A DNA stretch of 64,000 nucleotides from Typha latifolia (Eukaryota > Streptophyta > Magnoliopsida > Poales > Typhaceae). The translations under genes were made by a program, and so were the position numbers. Numbering within the stretch: position 1 is the stretch's first letter; each line of letters opens with the position of its first letter. The stretch spans positions 8,896,501 through 8,960,500 of the forward strand of contig CM034112.1 in assembly GCA_019914945.1 (NCBI GenBank). Reading direction: 5' to 3'. Of this stretch, positions 1 to 10,026 are shown piece by piece. The notes under the pieces are model-generated. The model was not told where the DNA came from. It made no database searches and worked only from the letters and a program-made list of their open reading frames with translations.

Positions 1-827
1 TTTTGTACCAAAAGATCGGCTATGGAACGATTCTTTCAAGATCTGAATGTAGTACAGGAATTAATCTGCACAACCATAGGAAAATATTCGTCAAATATTC
101 TCCTGTAGTTAGAAAATTATGAAACTAAGTGGATTCGATTCATAACTTCGCAGATCAAACTGCAACTCGGACGAAAATATGGAATAACGTGGGTGATGGT
201 GGTGGTAACGGGAGGAGTGGATGTTAGGGTTATGGATAGGTGTGGAGATGGAGGTGGATGGTGGATGTGATTAAGGGATATAGACGAAGAGAACGAAGTG
301 GTAGAAATCCCAAAGAAGAGGAGGGGTGACTCGACAGTCGAGGGAGATTAGAAGTTAGGAGAAACCTTGCCAACGGTAGAGGTGGAAGGATGGTGAAGAG
401 GGAGGAGGGAGATTAGGGTAGATAGATGATAGAGAGGCAAGAAATCAATATTCCAATAGTATAATGAATTTGGCTACCATCCACATATTTATAGATACTA
501 GCCAACAAGTCCTAATAACAATAAGTAACCATAAACATAGAGGATTCCCGCCGATCGTATTCGAACGCGCCCGATCGCGTTTGAACGCACAAAAGACGTT
601 CTCTATATGTGCGAACGTGATGCAGGCATTTGAACGCGAGCGTTTGAATGCGCCCGAATGCGTTTGAACGCGCATTACGCATTCTCTGTATTTGCGAACT
701 TGATGCAGGCATTCGCAAGGGCGTTTAAACGCGACCCCTCCTGCGTTCGAACGCGACCTATAAGAATTTTATTTTAATAATAATAAATAACTGATGCAGT
801 AAGAAAAAATTCTAACTAAATGTATCA
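1..827 (-). repeat. gypsy LTR copy A (3' LTR in element sense)
   Basis: This copy aligns by eye along its length with 6059-6908 and 4435-5190. It shares the GAACGATT block, the ATATTCTCC-GTAGTTAGAAAATTA block, the GGATGTTAGGGTTATGGAT block and a terminal section full of GTTYGAACGC words. On the plus strand it ends TGTATCA at 827. In element sense it is preceded by a G-rich polypurine-like tract (about 830-850 on the minus strand). Bases 1-14 resemble the PBS-side flank seen next to copy B rather than random target DNA. Confidence 0.8.
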
Positions 828-834
828 GCCCACC

Positions 835-2143
835 ACGCTTCCCCCACCTTGCCCTCAAGGTGTAAAGTCAGGGAAATGCTCCAAAATGTTAGTCTCCAAC
901 TCCTATGTCGCCTCATCGGATGGCTTACTAAGCCACTCAACTAGAATCTCCATCTCTCATCTGGTACCATGTTGTCGTCGACGCCTAGCAAGTACACAAA
1001 TTGGCTCTATGATCTCTGTCTCCTCTAATGGCTCCGGTAGAACTGATCTAACGACCTCATGATCTCCAATTCGCTCCCTCAGCAATGAAACATGGAAGAC
1101 AGGATGCACTCTTGACCCCTCTGACAGCTCTAAACGATATGCAACCGGACTAATACGCTCTAACACCTGAAATGGACCAAAGTAGCTATGAGCTAACTTT
1201 TGGTTATGCATCGGACGTAAGGTCACCTGTCGATACGGCTGTACCCTCATAAACACCCAACTGCCGATGTCGAACTTCTGCTCCCAATGGCTATGATCAT
1301 AAAGATGCTTCATATAGTTTTGAGCAAGTTTAAGATGGGCGCGCAACCTCCTCAATGTGGCGTCTCTATCCATCAAGGCTAAGTCTACCTCCGTCCGATC
1401 TGCATATACCACTAGATCATAAGTGTGTAACGTTAGAGCCGTGCGTCCATACACCACCTCAAATGGAGTCATGCCAATGCTGCTATGGTAAGCGGTGTTA
1501 TAAGACCCGTCCACCCACGGTAAGAACTTCAACCATCATCTCGGCATCTCTCCAACAAAGCACCTCAAGTACTGCTCAATGCCTCGATTGACCACCTCGA
1601 TTTGGTCGTCCGTCTGTGATGGTAGGCTGAACTGAAGTTCAATTAAGTCTCCTGCAATTTAAAAAACTTCATCCAAAAGTCGCTCAAAATACACGATCAC
1701 GATCTGAGACAATTGTGCGTGGCATGCCATGTAATCGAGCAATATCTCTAACAAAAATTTTAGCCACCTACTTGGCTGAAAACGAATGTGACAATGCCGA
1801 AAAGTGTGTATACTTGTTCAATCTATCAACCACCACCAAGATAGCGGAATAACCACGTACCAGCGGAAGACCCTCTATGAACATGGTCCGGTATAGGTAA
1901 AGATTGAAGTAATCCGGCCAGTTTCAATGTGGTTGCCTTAGCCTTTTGACAGACTTTGCAAGCACGGACAAAACTCCTCACATCCCGCCTCAATCCTAGC
2001 CACGTACAACTCTGAGATATCCTCCTATTAGTCCTCAAGACACCCTCATGACCAGCCTCTGGAATTTGATGGAAGTGCTCCAATAATTTCTGCCGGAATC
2101 CATTATTTGCGGGCACCCGAATGCATCCGCGGTCCAGTAGCAA
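835..2143 (-). pseudogene. gypsy integrase with chromodomain-like C-terminus (broken)
   Basis: This is the integrase part of the gypsy polyprotein, which inserts the cDNA into the host genome. In element order, 2143-1826 encodes the N-terminal zinc-binding region (H-x-H ... C-KVCQKAK, i.e. an HHCC-type finger). The part from 1826 to 1535 holds the catalytic core remnant, with a DRDR-like segment and a QTDDQIEVVNR segment (family form QTDGQTEVVNR). The part from 1532 to 957 holds the GMTPFEVVYGR segment and the VFHVSLLRE segment that marks the end of plant gypsy integrases. After a stop near 957 the frame continues with EILVEWL...SDEAT, a chromodomain-like motif. Stops and a frame change near 1535 and 1826 make it non-functional. 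Confidence 0.9.
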
Positions 2144-2239
2144 ACTGCCTTAATTCTCCAACTTTGGATGGCGCTCCGGATCATCCAACACCTCCTAAAA
2201 TAATCTCAAAATATTTGGATCAGATGTACATGCATATCT

Positions 2240-2845
2240 CAGCTCGTCAAGGAAGGAAAAGGTAGGAGAAGAATATGTTGCAAGTTTGGCGATATTAGGT
2301 TAGCGCGATAGTGCATCCGCCACTCTATTTTCCATTCCCTTCTTGTATTGTATTTATAATCATACCCCAATAATTTTGTTACCCATCTTTTCTGTGCCAG
2401 AGTGTGTATACGCTGTCCCATAAATCATGGAAGACTCCTTTGATTGGTTCATATAATGAATTGTCTACTGATTAAATAAGGCCTCCACTTTATCACCGTA
2501 TACAAAATCGCCAACATTTCTCTCTCTCTCATAAGTCGATAATTGCTAAATTTTTTATGATAAAGCCTTGCTAACATAGGCAATAGGACATCCTCCTTGC
2601 ATTAGTACAGCTCGTATGCCAACTCTCGACGCATCACATTACATAATGAACTCTTTGATGAAGTCCAATAGCGCTAAAATATGTGCCGTCGTCATTGTTG
2701 TTTTCAGTTTTTGAAAGGCTGTAGTGGCTTCATCCGTCCATCTAAAAGAGTCATTCTTCAACAAAGAAGTGAGAGGAGCAGTGATCTTGCCATATCCGGT
2801 GATGAAATGGTAATAGTATCCGGTTAGCCCTAAAAATCCTCTCAA
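2240..2845 (-). pseudogene. gypsy RT-connection / RNase H remnant (broken)
   Basis: The segment 2845-2639 (minus) reads MRGFLGLTGYYYHFITGYG, followed by APLTSLLKND and FRWTDEA. This is the classic connection between RT and RNase H in plant gypsy elements (family form RGFLGLTGYYRRFI). Downstream, in broken frames, come VLMQGG-PIAYVSKALS and QRIHTLAQKRWVTKLLGYDY, which are the RNase H body and its end. It continues the RT at 4371-3610 in sense and order. The plus-strand RT segment at 2880-3605 interrupts that continuity. Confidence 0.88.
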
Positions 2846-2879
2846 TCTGGTGGTAGTAACTTTTTTGGACTATTTGAGG

Positions 2880-3605
2880 AGCCATAAGAGTTGCCACCGA
2901 GGCAAACGGCATACCATCGCATAGAGATTGTACCCGGGGATGCACCGGCAAATGTGAGGCCATATCGATATCCACATGTGCAAAAAGAAGTTATTTTCAA
3001 GATGGTAGCCGAGATGTTGGAGCAAGGCCTCATACAACCAAGTCATAGCTCATACTCATCCCCCGTGTTATTGGTGCGAAAAAAGGACGGGACATGGCAT
3101 TTTTGTGTCGAGAATTAGGCACTAAATGTTATTACTGTCAAGGACCGGTATCCTATTCCGGTTATAAAGGAGCTGCTGGACGAGCTTACAGGGGCAACTA
3201 TATTTAGTAAGCTTGACTTGAGGGCCCGGTATCATCAAATTAGAGTTCACCCAGCAAATGTGCACAAAACTGCATTTCAGACTCCGAACGAGCATTACGA
3301 GTTCCAGATGATGCATTTTGGTCTCACCAATGCTACAGCTACCTTTTAAGGCCTCATGAATAATATATTTCAGCCTCTCTTGCAAATGTATGTCTTGGTA
3401 TTTTTTGACGACATTTTGGTGTATAGTAGGATTGAATTGGAGCATTGGCGATATTTGGAGAATGTGATGAATTTGTTGAAGTAAAACCAATTGAAGATCA
3501 ATAAGTCCAAGTGCCTATGGGGAGTACCACAAGTGGAGTATTTAGGCCACATCATCTCAGCGGAAGGTGTAGCGGCGGATCCTCAAAAGGTTGCATGCAT
3601 GACCC
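2880..3605 (+). pseudogene. gypsy reverse transcriptase segment, inverted relative to its element
   Basis: On the plus strand, 2891-3118 reads [18 protein letters not shown], then [28 protein letters not shown] and a stop where RALN is expected. It goes on with [40 protein letters not shown] and FFDDILVYS, the last being the catalytic YxDD-type box with F for Y, and ends with VEYLGHIIS near 3560. This is the palm of a Ty3/gypsy RT. Its orientation is opposite to the flanking RNase H, integrase and gag, and its mirror partner lies at 3610-4371. Several in-frame stops show that it is dead. Confidence 0.92.
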
Positions 3606-3609
3606 CTTG

Positions 3610-4371
3610 GCCTATTCAACTTGTGGTACTCTCCATAGGCACTTGGACTTCTTAATCTTCAGCTGATTTTGTTTCAACAAATTTAGCACATCCTCCAAAT
3701 GACACCAATGCTCCATTTCAGTCCCTACGTACACCAAAATGTCGTCAAAGAATACCAAGACATACCTTCGCAGTCGAGGCCAAAAATATCATTCATGAGG
3801 CCTTGAAAAGTAGCTGGAGAATTAGTGAGACCAAAGGCATAAACTCGTAGTGTCCGTCCGGAGTCCTAAATGCAGCTTTATGCACATCCACCGAATGAAC
3901 TTTAATTTGATGATACCTGGCCCTCAAGTTAAGCTTACTGAATATAATTGCCCTTGCAAGCTCGTCTAGTAGCTCCTCTATGTTGGCGTTTAGTGCCTGA
4001 TAGTCGACACAAAAATGTTATATCCCGTCCTTTCGCATAAATAGCACGGGCGATGAGTAAGAGCTATCACTTGGTTGTATGAGGCCTTGCTCCAACATAT
4101 CGGCTACCATCTTGGAGATAACTTCCTTTTGCACATGTGGATACCGATATGGTCTCACGTTCGCCGGTGCACCCCTCGGCACAATCCCTATGCGATGGTC
4201 CGCCATTCTCTTTGGTGGCAACTCTTTTAGCTTCTCAAACAGTCCAACAAATTTATCTAATAAATTAGACAAATCAATTATGGTACTTGGTCTCATCATG
4301 GGCTCATCTCCTGCTGGTCCACCATTGGCTGCATCGCTAGAATCGGCGGAGACTGAACGCCATCCAGCCAC
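3610..4371 (-). pseudogene. gypsy reverse transcriptase segment (broken)
   Basis: The minus-strand frame 4371-4018 starts in the pre-RT spacer (FVGLFEKLKELPPKR) and reads into [27 protein letters not shown] and SSYSSPVLF. After a stop it continues, with frameshifts, through the ALN box, [27 protein letters not shown] and a degraded catalytic region. Compared with its mirror copy at 2880-3605, it lacks the [10 protein letters not shown] box. It is in the same sense as gag, RNase H and integrase, so it is probably the element's own RT. Confidence 0.9.
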
Positions 4372-4434
4372 ACATCTTTGTTTCCTTGCTTAAATTTCAT
4401 CTACATGCTCCAAAAGTCAAAAGTGATAGGTGAT

Positions 4435-5190
4435 GGGTACTTGTATCAAAAGATCGTCTATGAAACGATTCCTTTAAGATCTGGATGTAGTACATGAATC
4501 AGTCCACGCAACAATGGGAAAATATTTTTCAAATATTCTCCGGTAGTTAAAAAATTACGAAACAAAGCGAATTCGATTTATAACTTCTTGAAAATTTTTG
4601 TATTTATGCCCTTCACAGATTCGAACTACAACTGGGATGCAAATATGAAATAACGTGGGTGATGGTGGTGATAACGGGTGGAGTGGATGTTAGGGTTATG
4701 GATGGGTATGGAGATGGAGGTGGATGGTGGATGGTGGATGTGATTAAGGGATATAGATGAATGAAACAAAGTGGTCGAGATCCCAAAATAGAGGGGTGGC
4801 TCGACAGTTGAGGGAGATTAGAAGTTAGAAGAAACCTTACCAATGGTAGAGGTGAAAGGATAGTGAATAGGGAGGAGAAAGATTAGGGTAGATAGATGAT
4901 AGAGAGGCAAGAAATCAATATTCCAATAGCATTATGAATTTGACTGCCATCCACATATATATAGAGGCTAGCCAACAAGTCCTAAAATAATAAGTAACCC
5001 TAATTCTAGAGGTTTCTCGCCGATCGCGTTCAAACGCTCCCGATCACGTTTGAATACACAAAAAGGCGTTCTCGTATGTGCGAACGCGATGCAGGCGTTC
5101 AAATGCACATTACGCGTTCTCTATATTTGCGAACCTAATGCAGGCGTTTGCAAGGGCATTCGAATGCGACCCCTCCTGCGTTCAACCGCC
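4435..5190 (-). repeat. gypsy LTR copy B, internal and truncated
   Basis: This copy matches copies A and C block by block: GAACGATT-type start, the ATATTCTCC block, the GGTGGATGG tract, the ATCAATATTCCAATA block and GTTYAAACGC words. It stops abruptly near 5190 and runs straight into gag sequence, so the outer end (element-sense 5' end) is missing. It lies between gag (5195-5900) and RT (3610-4371), which is not a normal position for an LTR. Nearby on its inner side (about 4437-4447) is a degenerate PBS-like stretch, so it probably once headed its own element. Confidence 0.8.
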
Positions 5191-5194
5191 CATC

Positions 5195-5900
5195 TCGGTT
5201 GCCCCAACTTGCTTTTGCTGCGATCTTGAGAGCCTTGTGCTTTTGCTCCATCCTCATGGCCTTCTCAAAGGCCTCCTCAAGAGTGGTAGCAGAGAGCACG
5301 AACATCCGCCTAGATCTCCTCCCGTAGTCTTGAAATGAATGTGTTCATCAATGTCGATTCAGGCCAAAGTGGCTCGCAGCAACTATTAACTCTTTCAAAT
5401 TCTGCTTGGTACTCCAATACGATTATACTCTGAACAATCTTGCTTAATGTGAAAGCAAAATCTTCATAAGCTGCTGTCCCAAATCTGCGTGTAATTCTCC
5501 TACAAAAGTCTGCCTAACTAGTAAATCCTCTACCATAAATAGCTAATCGATACCAATGTAATGCCGTTCCTTGGAGGTAAAAGCTTGCCATTTGGACCTT
5601 TGCATATTCCGCGGTCCCTTGGCAATCAAAGTATTGTTCTACTTTAAATACCCAATCCATCGGATCATTGCTTTCGAATTTTGGAAAGTCCAAACGTGTG
5701 GTTCTCTTTCGGATAGCATTGTCGGGTTCGCGAAAGATCCTTGGTTCAGGTCTGAACCTTTGTGCTTGTTGATCTCTTTCTCTGAATCTTCGAGCACGCC
5801 CATCACCATCTCCAAAGGGATCAACTTCATCCTCTAAGTGCCAATCCTCTTCATCGACGAAGCGCACCGGTGCCGCACGCCTCTCGGGTTCTATCATCAC
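5195..5900 (-). pseudogene. gypsy gag (retrotransposon capsid) fragment
   Basis: The frame 5900-5514 (minus) contains TRLDFPKFESNDPMDWVFK, then VEQYFDCQGT, ASFYLQGTALHWY. This is the standard plant gypsy gag core (family form LxFPxFxGxDPxxWxxKxxQYF...ALxWW). After a stop the reading continues to about 5195 with RRFGTAAYEDF, a region like EYQAEFERVNS, TFISRLREEI and EEAFEKAMRMEQKHK-like segments. No CCHC knuckle or protease is visible, because the sequence changes to LTR copy B at about 5190. The N-terminal part carries an RFRERDQQAQRFR charged stretch. Confidence 0.88.
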
Positions 5901-6045
5901 CGGTCTTGGGTTGTGTATTAGAGGTGGGGGATGATGTGTAGTAATAGATAAAAGAGGATCATTAACATTAACATATCGTACTTGGACCTGTGGGGTATCA
6001 ATTCAGTGTGGGCCCATAATCCATAGGTCCCAGAATCGAAACCTA

Positions 6046-6057
6046 GCTCTGATACCA
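6046..6057 (-). other. Primer-binding site, tRNA-iMet type (gypsy)
   Basis: On the minus strand this reads TGGTATCAGAGC, which is the plant initiator-tRNA-Met PBS. It lies one base inside the LTR end (...CTATCA) at 6059, as expected for the 5' LTR of a minus-strand element. Confidence 0.9.
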
Positions 6058-6058
6058 A

Positions 6059-6908
6059 TGATAGGCTACAGAACGATCACTTCAAAATCTAGATTGATTG
6101 TAGAAAACAGTCCGCGTAATCGAGGAAAAATATTCACCAATTATTCTCCCGTAGTTAGAAAATTACGAAATCAAGTTGGATCGATCCGTAACTTCCTAAT
6201 CTATAATTTTTTATTTAAGACCTTCGTAGATTTGAACTTCAATTGGGACGAAAACACGATAGAATGGGGATGAAGGTGGTGGTGATGGGTGAAGTGGATG
6301 TTAGGGTTATAGAAGATAATAGAGATGAGGGTGGATGGGTGATGTTATTTAAGGGATAAAGATGAAGGGGAAGAAGTGGTCAAGATCCCAAGGAAGAGGG
6401 AGGACTCGACAGATAAGGGAGATTAGAAGATAGATGAGACCTTGCCAACGGTAGAGGTTGGTTGGTGAAGAAAGATGAAGGAGATTAGGGTAGAGAGACT
6501 AGAGAGAGGATAGAGGAGGCAAGAAACCAATATTCATTAAGCATAATGTTTTTGGCTGCCATCCACATATTTATAGAGGCTAGCCAACAAGCCAAAATAA
6601 AAATTATTAACTCTAATTCTAGTGGACTCCTGCCGATCGAGTTCGAACGCGCTCGACCATGTTCGAATGCACAAAAAACATTCTCTGTCAATGCAAACCT
6701 GATGTAGACGTTTGAACACAGCGTTTGAATGCGCTCGATCGCGCTTGAACGCACATTTCACGTTCTCTATTTTTGCGAACCTAATGCAGGCATTAGCAAA
6801 GGCATTCGAACGTGCCCCATTTCGCGTTTGAACGTGACTTACAAAAAATTTATTTTAATAAAAATAAATAACTAATGCAATAAGAAAAGACTCTAACAAG
6901 GTGTATCA
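6059..6908 (-). repeat. gypsy LTR copy C (5' LTR in element sense), complete
   Basis: The 850-bp repeat is bounded by TG at 6059 and CA at 6908 on the plus strand (TGATAGG ... GTGTATCA). The PBS lies immediately inside its left edge. It is the only one of the three copies with both ends readable. It carries the G/A-rich tract (6270-6520) and the GTTCGAACGC-type word cluster (6640-6835) shared with copies A and B. The flank beyond 6908 begins CATGA, and the matching duplication on the other side lies outside the window. Confidence 0.85.
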
Positions 6909-7309
6909 CATGAATAAATATTGAGTTCTATCCTATTCCTTCCTCTCTATCCTAAACTTCCTTCCCCTTTGTTCAAGCCCTAGCTGTGAGCCATCTCGAC
7001 GCCGGTGGTCCTCTAATTTCCCTCGTTTGTCGAGTCCTCCATCCTCCTTGGGATCTCGACCTCTTCTCCTATTTATCATTTCGTCATAGTTGCAATCAGA
7101 ATCTATAAGGGGCGTAAATACCAAAAACGTAGATTAGGAAGATAAGGATCGACCACCATTGTTTCATAATTTTTCGTCTTCGGTATAATATCTGGTGATT
7201 ATTTTTCTCCGACTACGCGGGCTGCTTTCCTACAATCGATCCAGAACGAGAAACGGACGTTCGATTTGTACCAATTAATAATCCCATGTTCTCTCACATC
7301 ATCTCCTAG

Positions 7310-7918
7310 CCACTTAAGAGCCCATTTACTCTTGCCTATTCAATCACCCTATTCAACCTATCAACCACCATTAGAAATAGATAGGGGGAGAAAGGATTCC
7401 CTTGCTGTAGCCCTTTTCTGCATCTGAATTATTTCCCAATCTCCCCATTCAATAGAACCACAAAATAACCAGTTGTCATTTATTGCATGACCCAATTAAT
7501 CTACTTATCTAGGAAATCTCTCCATCTTAAGACATCAGCCAAGAAATCCCATCTCATTTTATCATAAGCTTTTTCAAAATCAAGCTTCAAGATGATCCCT
7601 TTTTCTTTTTTCTTTGTAATCCCAAAACTAATCTTATGTGCACACACCATACTATTATAAATATATCTCTTCTTAATAAAAACACTTTAATAGTCATCTA
7701 TTAATTTCCTAATCACCGTGCACAACCTATTTGTTAGGAAGACTAATAGGTCTAAATTCTTCAAATATCTTAGCCGCCTACTTTTTTGGAGTCAACATAG
7801 TATGACATAATTCTATCTATCCAAGGATTCAGTCCCCTCATATAGTTCCTGTAAAATATTAAGCAACTCATGCTTACGCAAAAATAATGATAAAATTTCA
7901 TACTGAATCCATCAAGGC
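7310..7918 (-). pseudogene. LINE (L1-type) reverse transcriptase fragment
   Basis: Read on the minus strand, this contains FRPISLPN (about 7755), KKEKGIILKLDFEKAYDKM followed by RWDFL, YFVVLLNGEIG, then a GLQQGNPFSPYLF-type box and MVVDRLN (about 7370). These are the conserved RT blocks of plant L1-type LINEs (LKLDFEKAYD, LRQGDPLSPYLF). Frameshifts and stops are frequent, and no endonuclease is attached. It is separate in sequence from the LINEs at 15.5-24.8 kb. Confidence 0.85.
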
Positions 7919-8050
7919 TATGTTACGCATCAGATCTGGACTGATCAATACGTAAGAAAATTATAAAAAATTTAGGTGATAATTACCTCAAAAAATAAGG
8001 TTCTAATGGATCTGTTTCACCTAAATTAGAAGTTTATATGAATAGATATA
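7919..8050 (-). repeat. Antisense fragment of the LTR family seen at 16.8-19.9 kb
   Basis: The plus strand reads TGTTACGCATCAGATCTGGA, then ACGTAAGAAAATTAT and further blocks (AAGGTTCTAATGG, ATCTGTTTCAC). This is the reverse complement of the 3' end of the LTR ending at 17252 and 19931. Only the end nearest the former PBS is recognisable. It separates the LINE RT remnant from a LINE ORF1-like piece. Confidence 0.65.
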
Positions 8051-8300
8051 AATAAAATAGTGGATCTTTTCTACCACACCAAAAACACTCAATTGATCGC
8101 CAAGCTTTCATCGCAAATGATGAAACCTTAGCTGAAGACACCTCCACCGACTTAGTTTTCTTACCAAACCCTAATATGATATCTTTGTATAGCGGTTTGC
8201 TACTTTTCACCTCCCAAACTTTAGGGTTCACAAATCAGTGGAGTACATCACCTTGAAATGTCTCCACTTTGATTCCATCTAGGGTGAGAATATTCGACGC
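8034..8300 (-). pseudogene. Possible LINE ORF1 5' fragment
   Basis: A 65-residue minus-strand frame (8231-8034) reads NPKVWEVKSSKPLYKDIILG, then FGKKTKSVEVSS and AWRSIECFWCGRKDP. Plant LINE ORF1 proteins often start with this sort of segment, and it lies next to LINE RT sequence of the same sense. There is no diagnostic domain, so the call rests on context and is weak. Confidence 0.35.
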
Positions 8301-8515
8301 CACTTTTGAGGATTTCCTACTCATATCGCTCTTAGATTGCCGCCTTTCCAATCTCTCTAATTAACCCGAACTCGATTTGCTAAGGTTTTGAGCCAATCAT
8401 TGGGTGGGATCCTGGCCCAGGCTATTGTTTCAACCATCGGAGCTCAAACCTCTGAGATTCTTCCACTTCGCCATTACTTCTCTCGCAGCGGCAAGCTTAA
8501 GCTATTACGTGAACT

Positions 8516-9893
8516 TAAGGGATCATAATCTGGCCCAACTCGCTCATGCCCGGCCCAAGCCCAAATTGCCCATGGGTGGTATGGGCCAACCCTTTTCCCG
8601 CCTTGCCAATCCCAAAAGCCTGCGCCCGTACGCCTGACCGAGAAGCCCAGCCTAATTCCCGAAGCCCACTTTCTTGTTTAACTATTTGTTTAATTTGAAA
8701 ACATCTCTCCATTCATATTTTTTTTTGTATGACTGCTCGTTGGAATTCTGACATAGCCTAGAGGTGCATTCTTGTCAATTGTCATAGGCTCATAGGCTCC
8801 TGCGGATGGTTGACCAAGTTGAAACTTGTAAGCCACATAAGTTCATAAGCTAGTCAAATCCACAAAGAGATGAATATTACTAACAGGACTAGCATTAGTA
8901 GAAGCTTTTTAGGTATTAATGGCTTAGTGCGATCTCCCATCAAAGTTAATCCCAGTGAGTAGCGCAGGCTAACAGTGCGAGGAATGGAAGCAAGGGGAGG
9001 CCCAAGCTGGGTTGGCTTCGAAATGGGCCAGTTTAATGGCCTAGCAAATAAAAAAAGTCTTGGAGTATTATCCCCCTACACTTCCTCATGCACGTATGTT
9101 TGAGTGGTGTTTCAACACTCATCACCTTCGGCCCGACGGAGGATGGCTCATTCAGATCTTTGCCTAACGCAACATTAAGCCTGGCCAGGCCCGCTCAGTC
9201 CGAGCCTACTCTCTCATGAGCCGATGAGCGATAATGGGTTAGAATATTTTAGCCCGACCTGACTCATTCACGAGCAGACCGGCGAACAGACTGCTCAACC
9301 CGATTAACTCAGCCCGAATAGACATGATCATTAGGCCCGATCCGCCCAAACCCGGCCCAAACCCGCCTAGATTTAATCAGGCTAAGCTCGGCCCAAGCCC
9401 GATTTAGGCCTAGCTCGACCCGAGCCCGATATCGTAGTGAGTGGCATGGGCTAAGCCTTTGCCTGCCCGGCTCGGCCCGAAAGCCCAATCAACTACTCTC
9501 ATTTATAGCCCAACCCATAATGTATACATATTTATATAATTATTTTAGTCCCACATTAGATATCTAGTAAATTATATATTAATATATATGTATGTTTTCA
9601 CGAAAGATAATTAAGATATCTTCATATAAGCCCATTAAATTCGGCCCAATAAAATATAATAATTTTTATATTTAACGTATTATGTTAAAGCCATTATACT
9701 CAATCCAAGCCCAATATGTAATGGGTTAGTGGGTGGTAACGAGCTAGAATATTCTAGCTCGGTCCGAGTGATTGACGGGTCAGATCGTGAACAAATATTT
9801 AAGCTCGGTTAGCCCAAAAAGTCCGGTCTGAACCAGCCCGGCCCGCCCAATGATTATATCTGAGCCCGAACGTAGCCCCGCAATGATCACCCC
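8516..9893. mobile_element. Older hAT-type GGCCC-rich element, interrupted by a younger copy
   Basis: The left part (8516-8640: GGGATCATAATC, TGGCCCAACTCGC, CCCATGGGTGG, GGGCCAACCC) and the right part (9180-9318 plus 9871-9893) match the two ends of the 580-bp element at 51945-52524. The end sections share the CTCTCA-GAGCC-GATGAGCG block, the GGGTTAGAATATTTTAGCCCG block and a terminal ATGATCA. The copy is split at 9318 by a second member of the same family. The middle (8640-9180) is not shared with the other copies. Its own target duplication is no longer readable, so it is the older of the two. Confidence 0.65.
9319..9862. mobile_element. hAT-type non-autonomous element, 544 bp, with 8-bp target duplication
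   Basis: The ends are TAGACATGATCATT on the left and AATGATTATATCTG on the right, which form an imperfect terminal inverted repeat. It is flanked by AGCCCGAA at 9311-9318 and again at 9863-9870, an exact 8-bp TSD. Subterminal regions are packed with GGCCC/CCCGA words and the centre is AT-rich (about 9520-9700). There is no coding capacity. The 8-bp duplication fits hAT transposases. It lies inside an older copy of the same family, 165 bp upstream of the receptor-kinase start codon. Confidence 0.85.
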
Positions 9894-10026
9894 TCCCTGA
9901 ATCCGAGGAATCTAGAATGAATTCAACAGCGTTCAAGGACCATCCACATTTTAGCCTTATACTCCAAACGACGAACCAAAAAGAGTAGCATCAAATTAAT
10001 TTAATCCAAAAAAAAAAAAAAAAAAA
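9894..10026 (+). promoter_or_regulatory. Short unique 5' flank of the receptor-kinase gene with poly-A run
   Basis: Only about 130 bp separates the end of the hAT-type elements from the ATG at 10027. The last 19 bases before the ATG are a near-pure A tract (10008-10026), which sets the start codon in an A-rich context. I see no convincing TATA box here. CTTATACTCC near 9957-9966 is the only weak candidate. The promoter therefore probably extends into transposon-derived DNA. Confidence 0.5.

Larger units (their letters stand above)
1..6908 (-). mobile_element. Ty3/gypsy (chromovirus-type) retrotransposon complex, rearranged
   Basis: Read on the minus strand, the order is LTR (6908-6059), PBS, gag (about 5900-5195), a second and truncated LTR (about 5190-4435), RT (4371-3610), an inverted RT segment (plus strand, 2880-3605), the RT end and RNase H (about 2845-2240), integrase (2143-957), a chromodomain-like tail (about 957-835) and a third LTR (827 to about 1). 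Integrase after RNase H makes it Ty3/gypsy, and a C-terminal LVEWL...EAT motif points to a chromovirus. All coding parts carry stops, so the element is dead. The internal LTR suggests that two related elements were joined by recombination or nesting. The window starts inside or just at the end of the last LTR, so the left target-site duplication (TSD) cannot be read. Confidence 0.9.
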
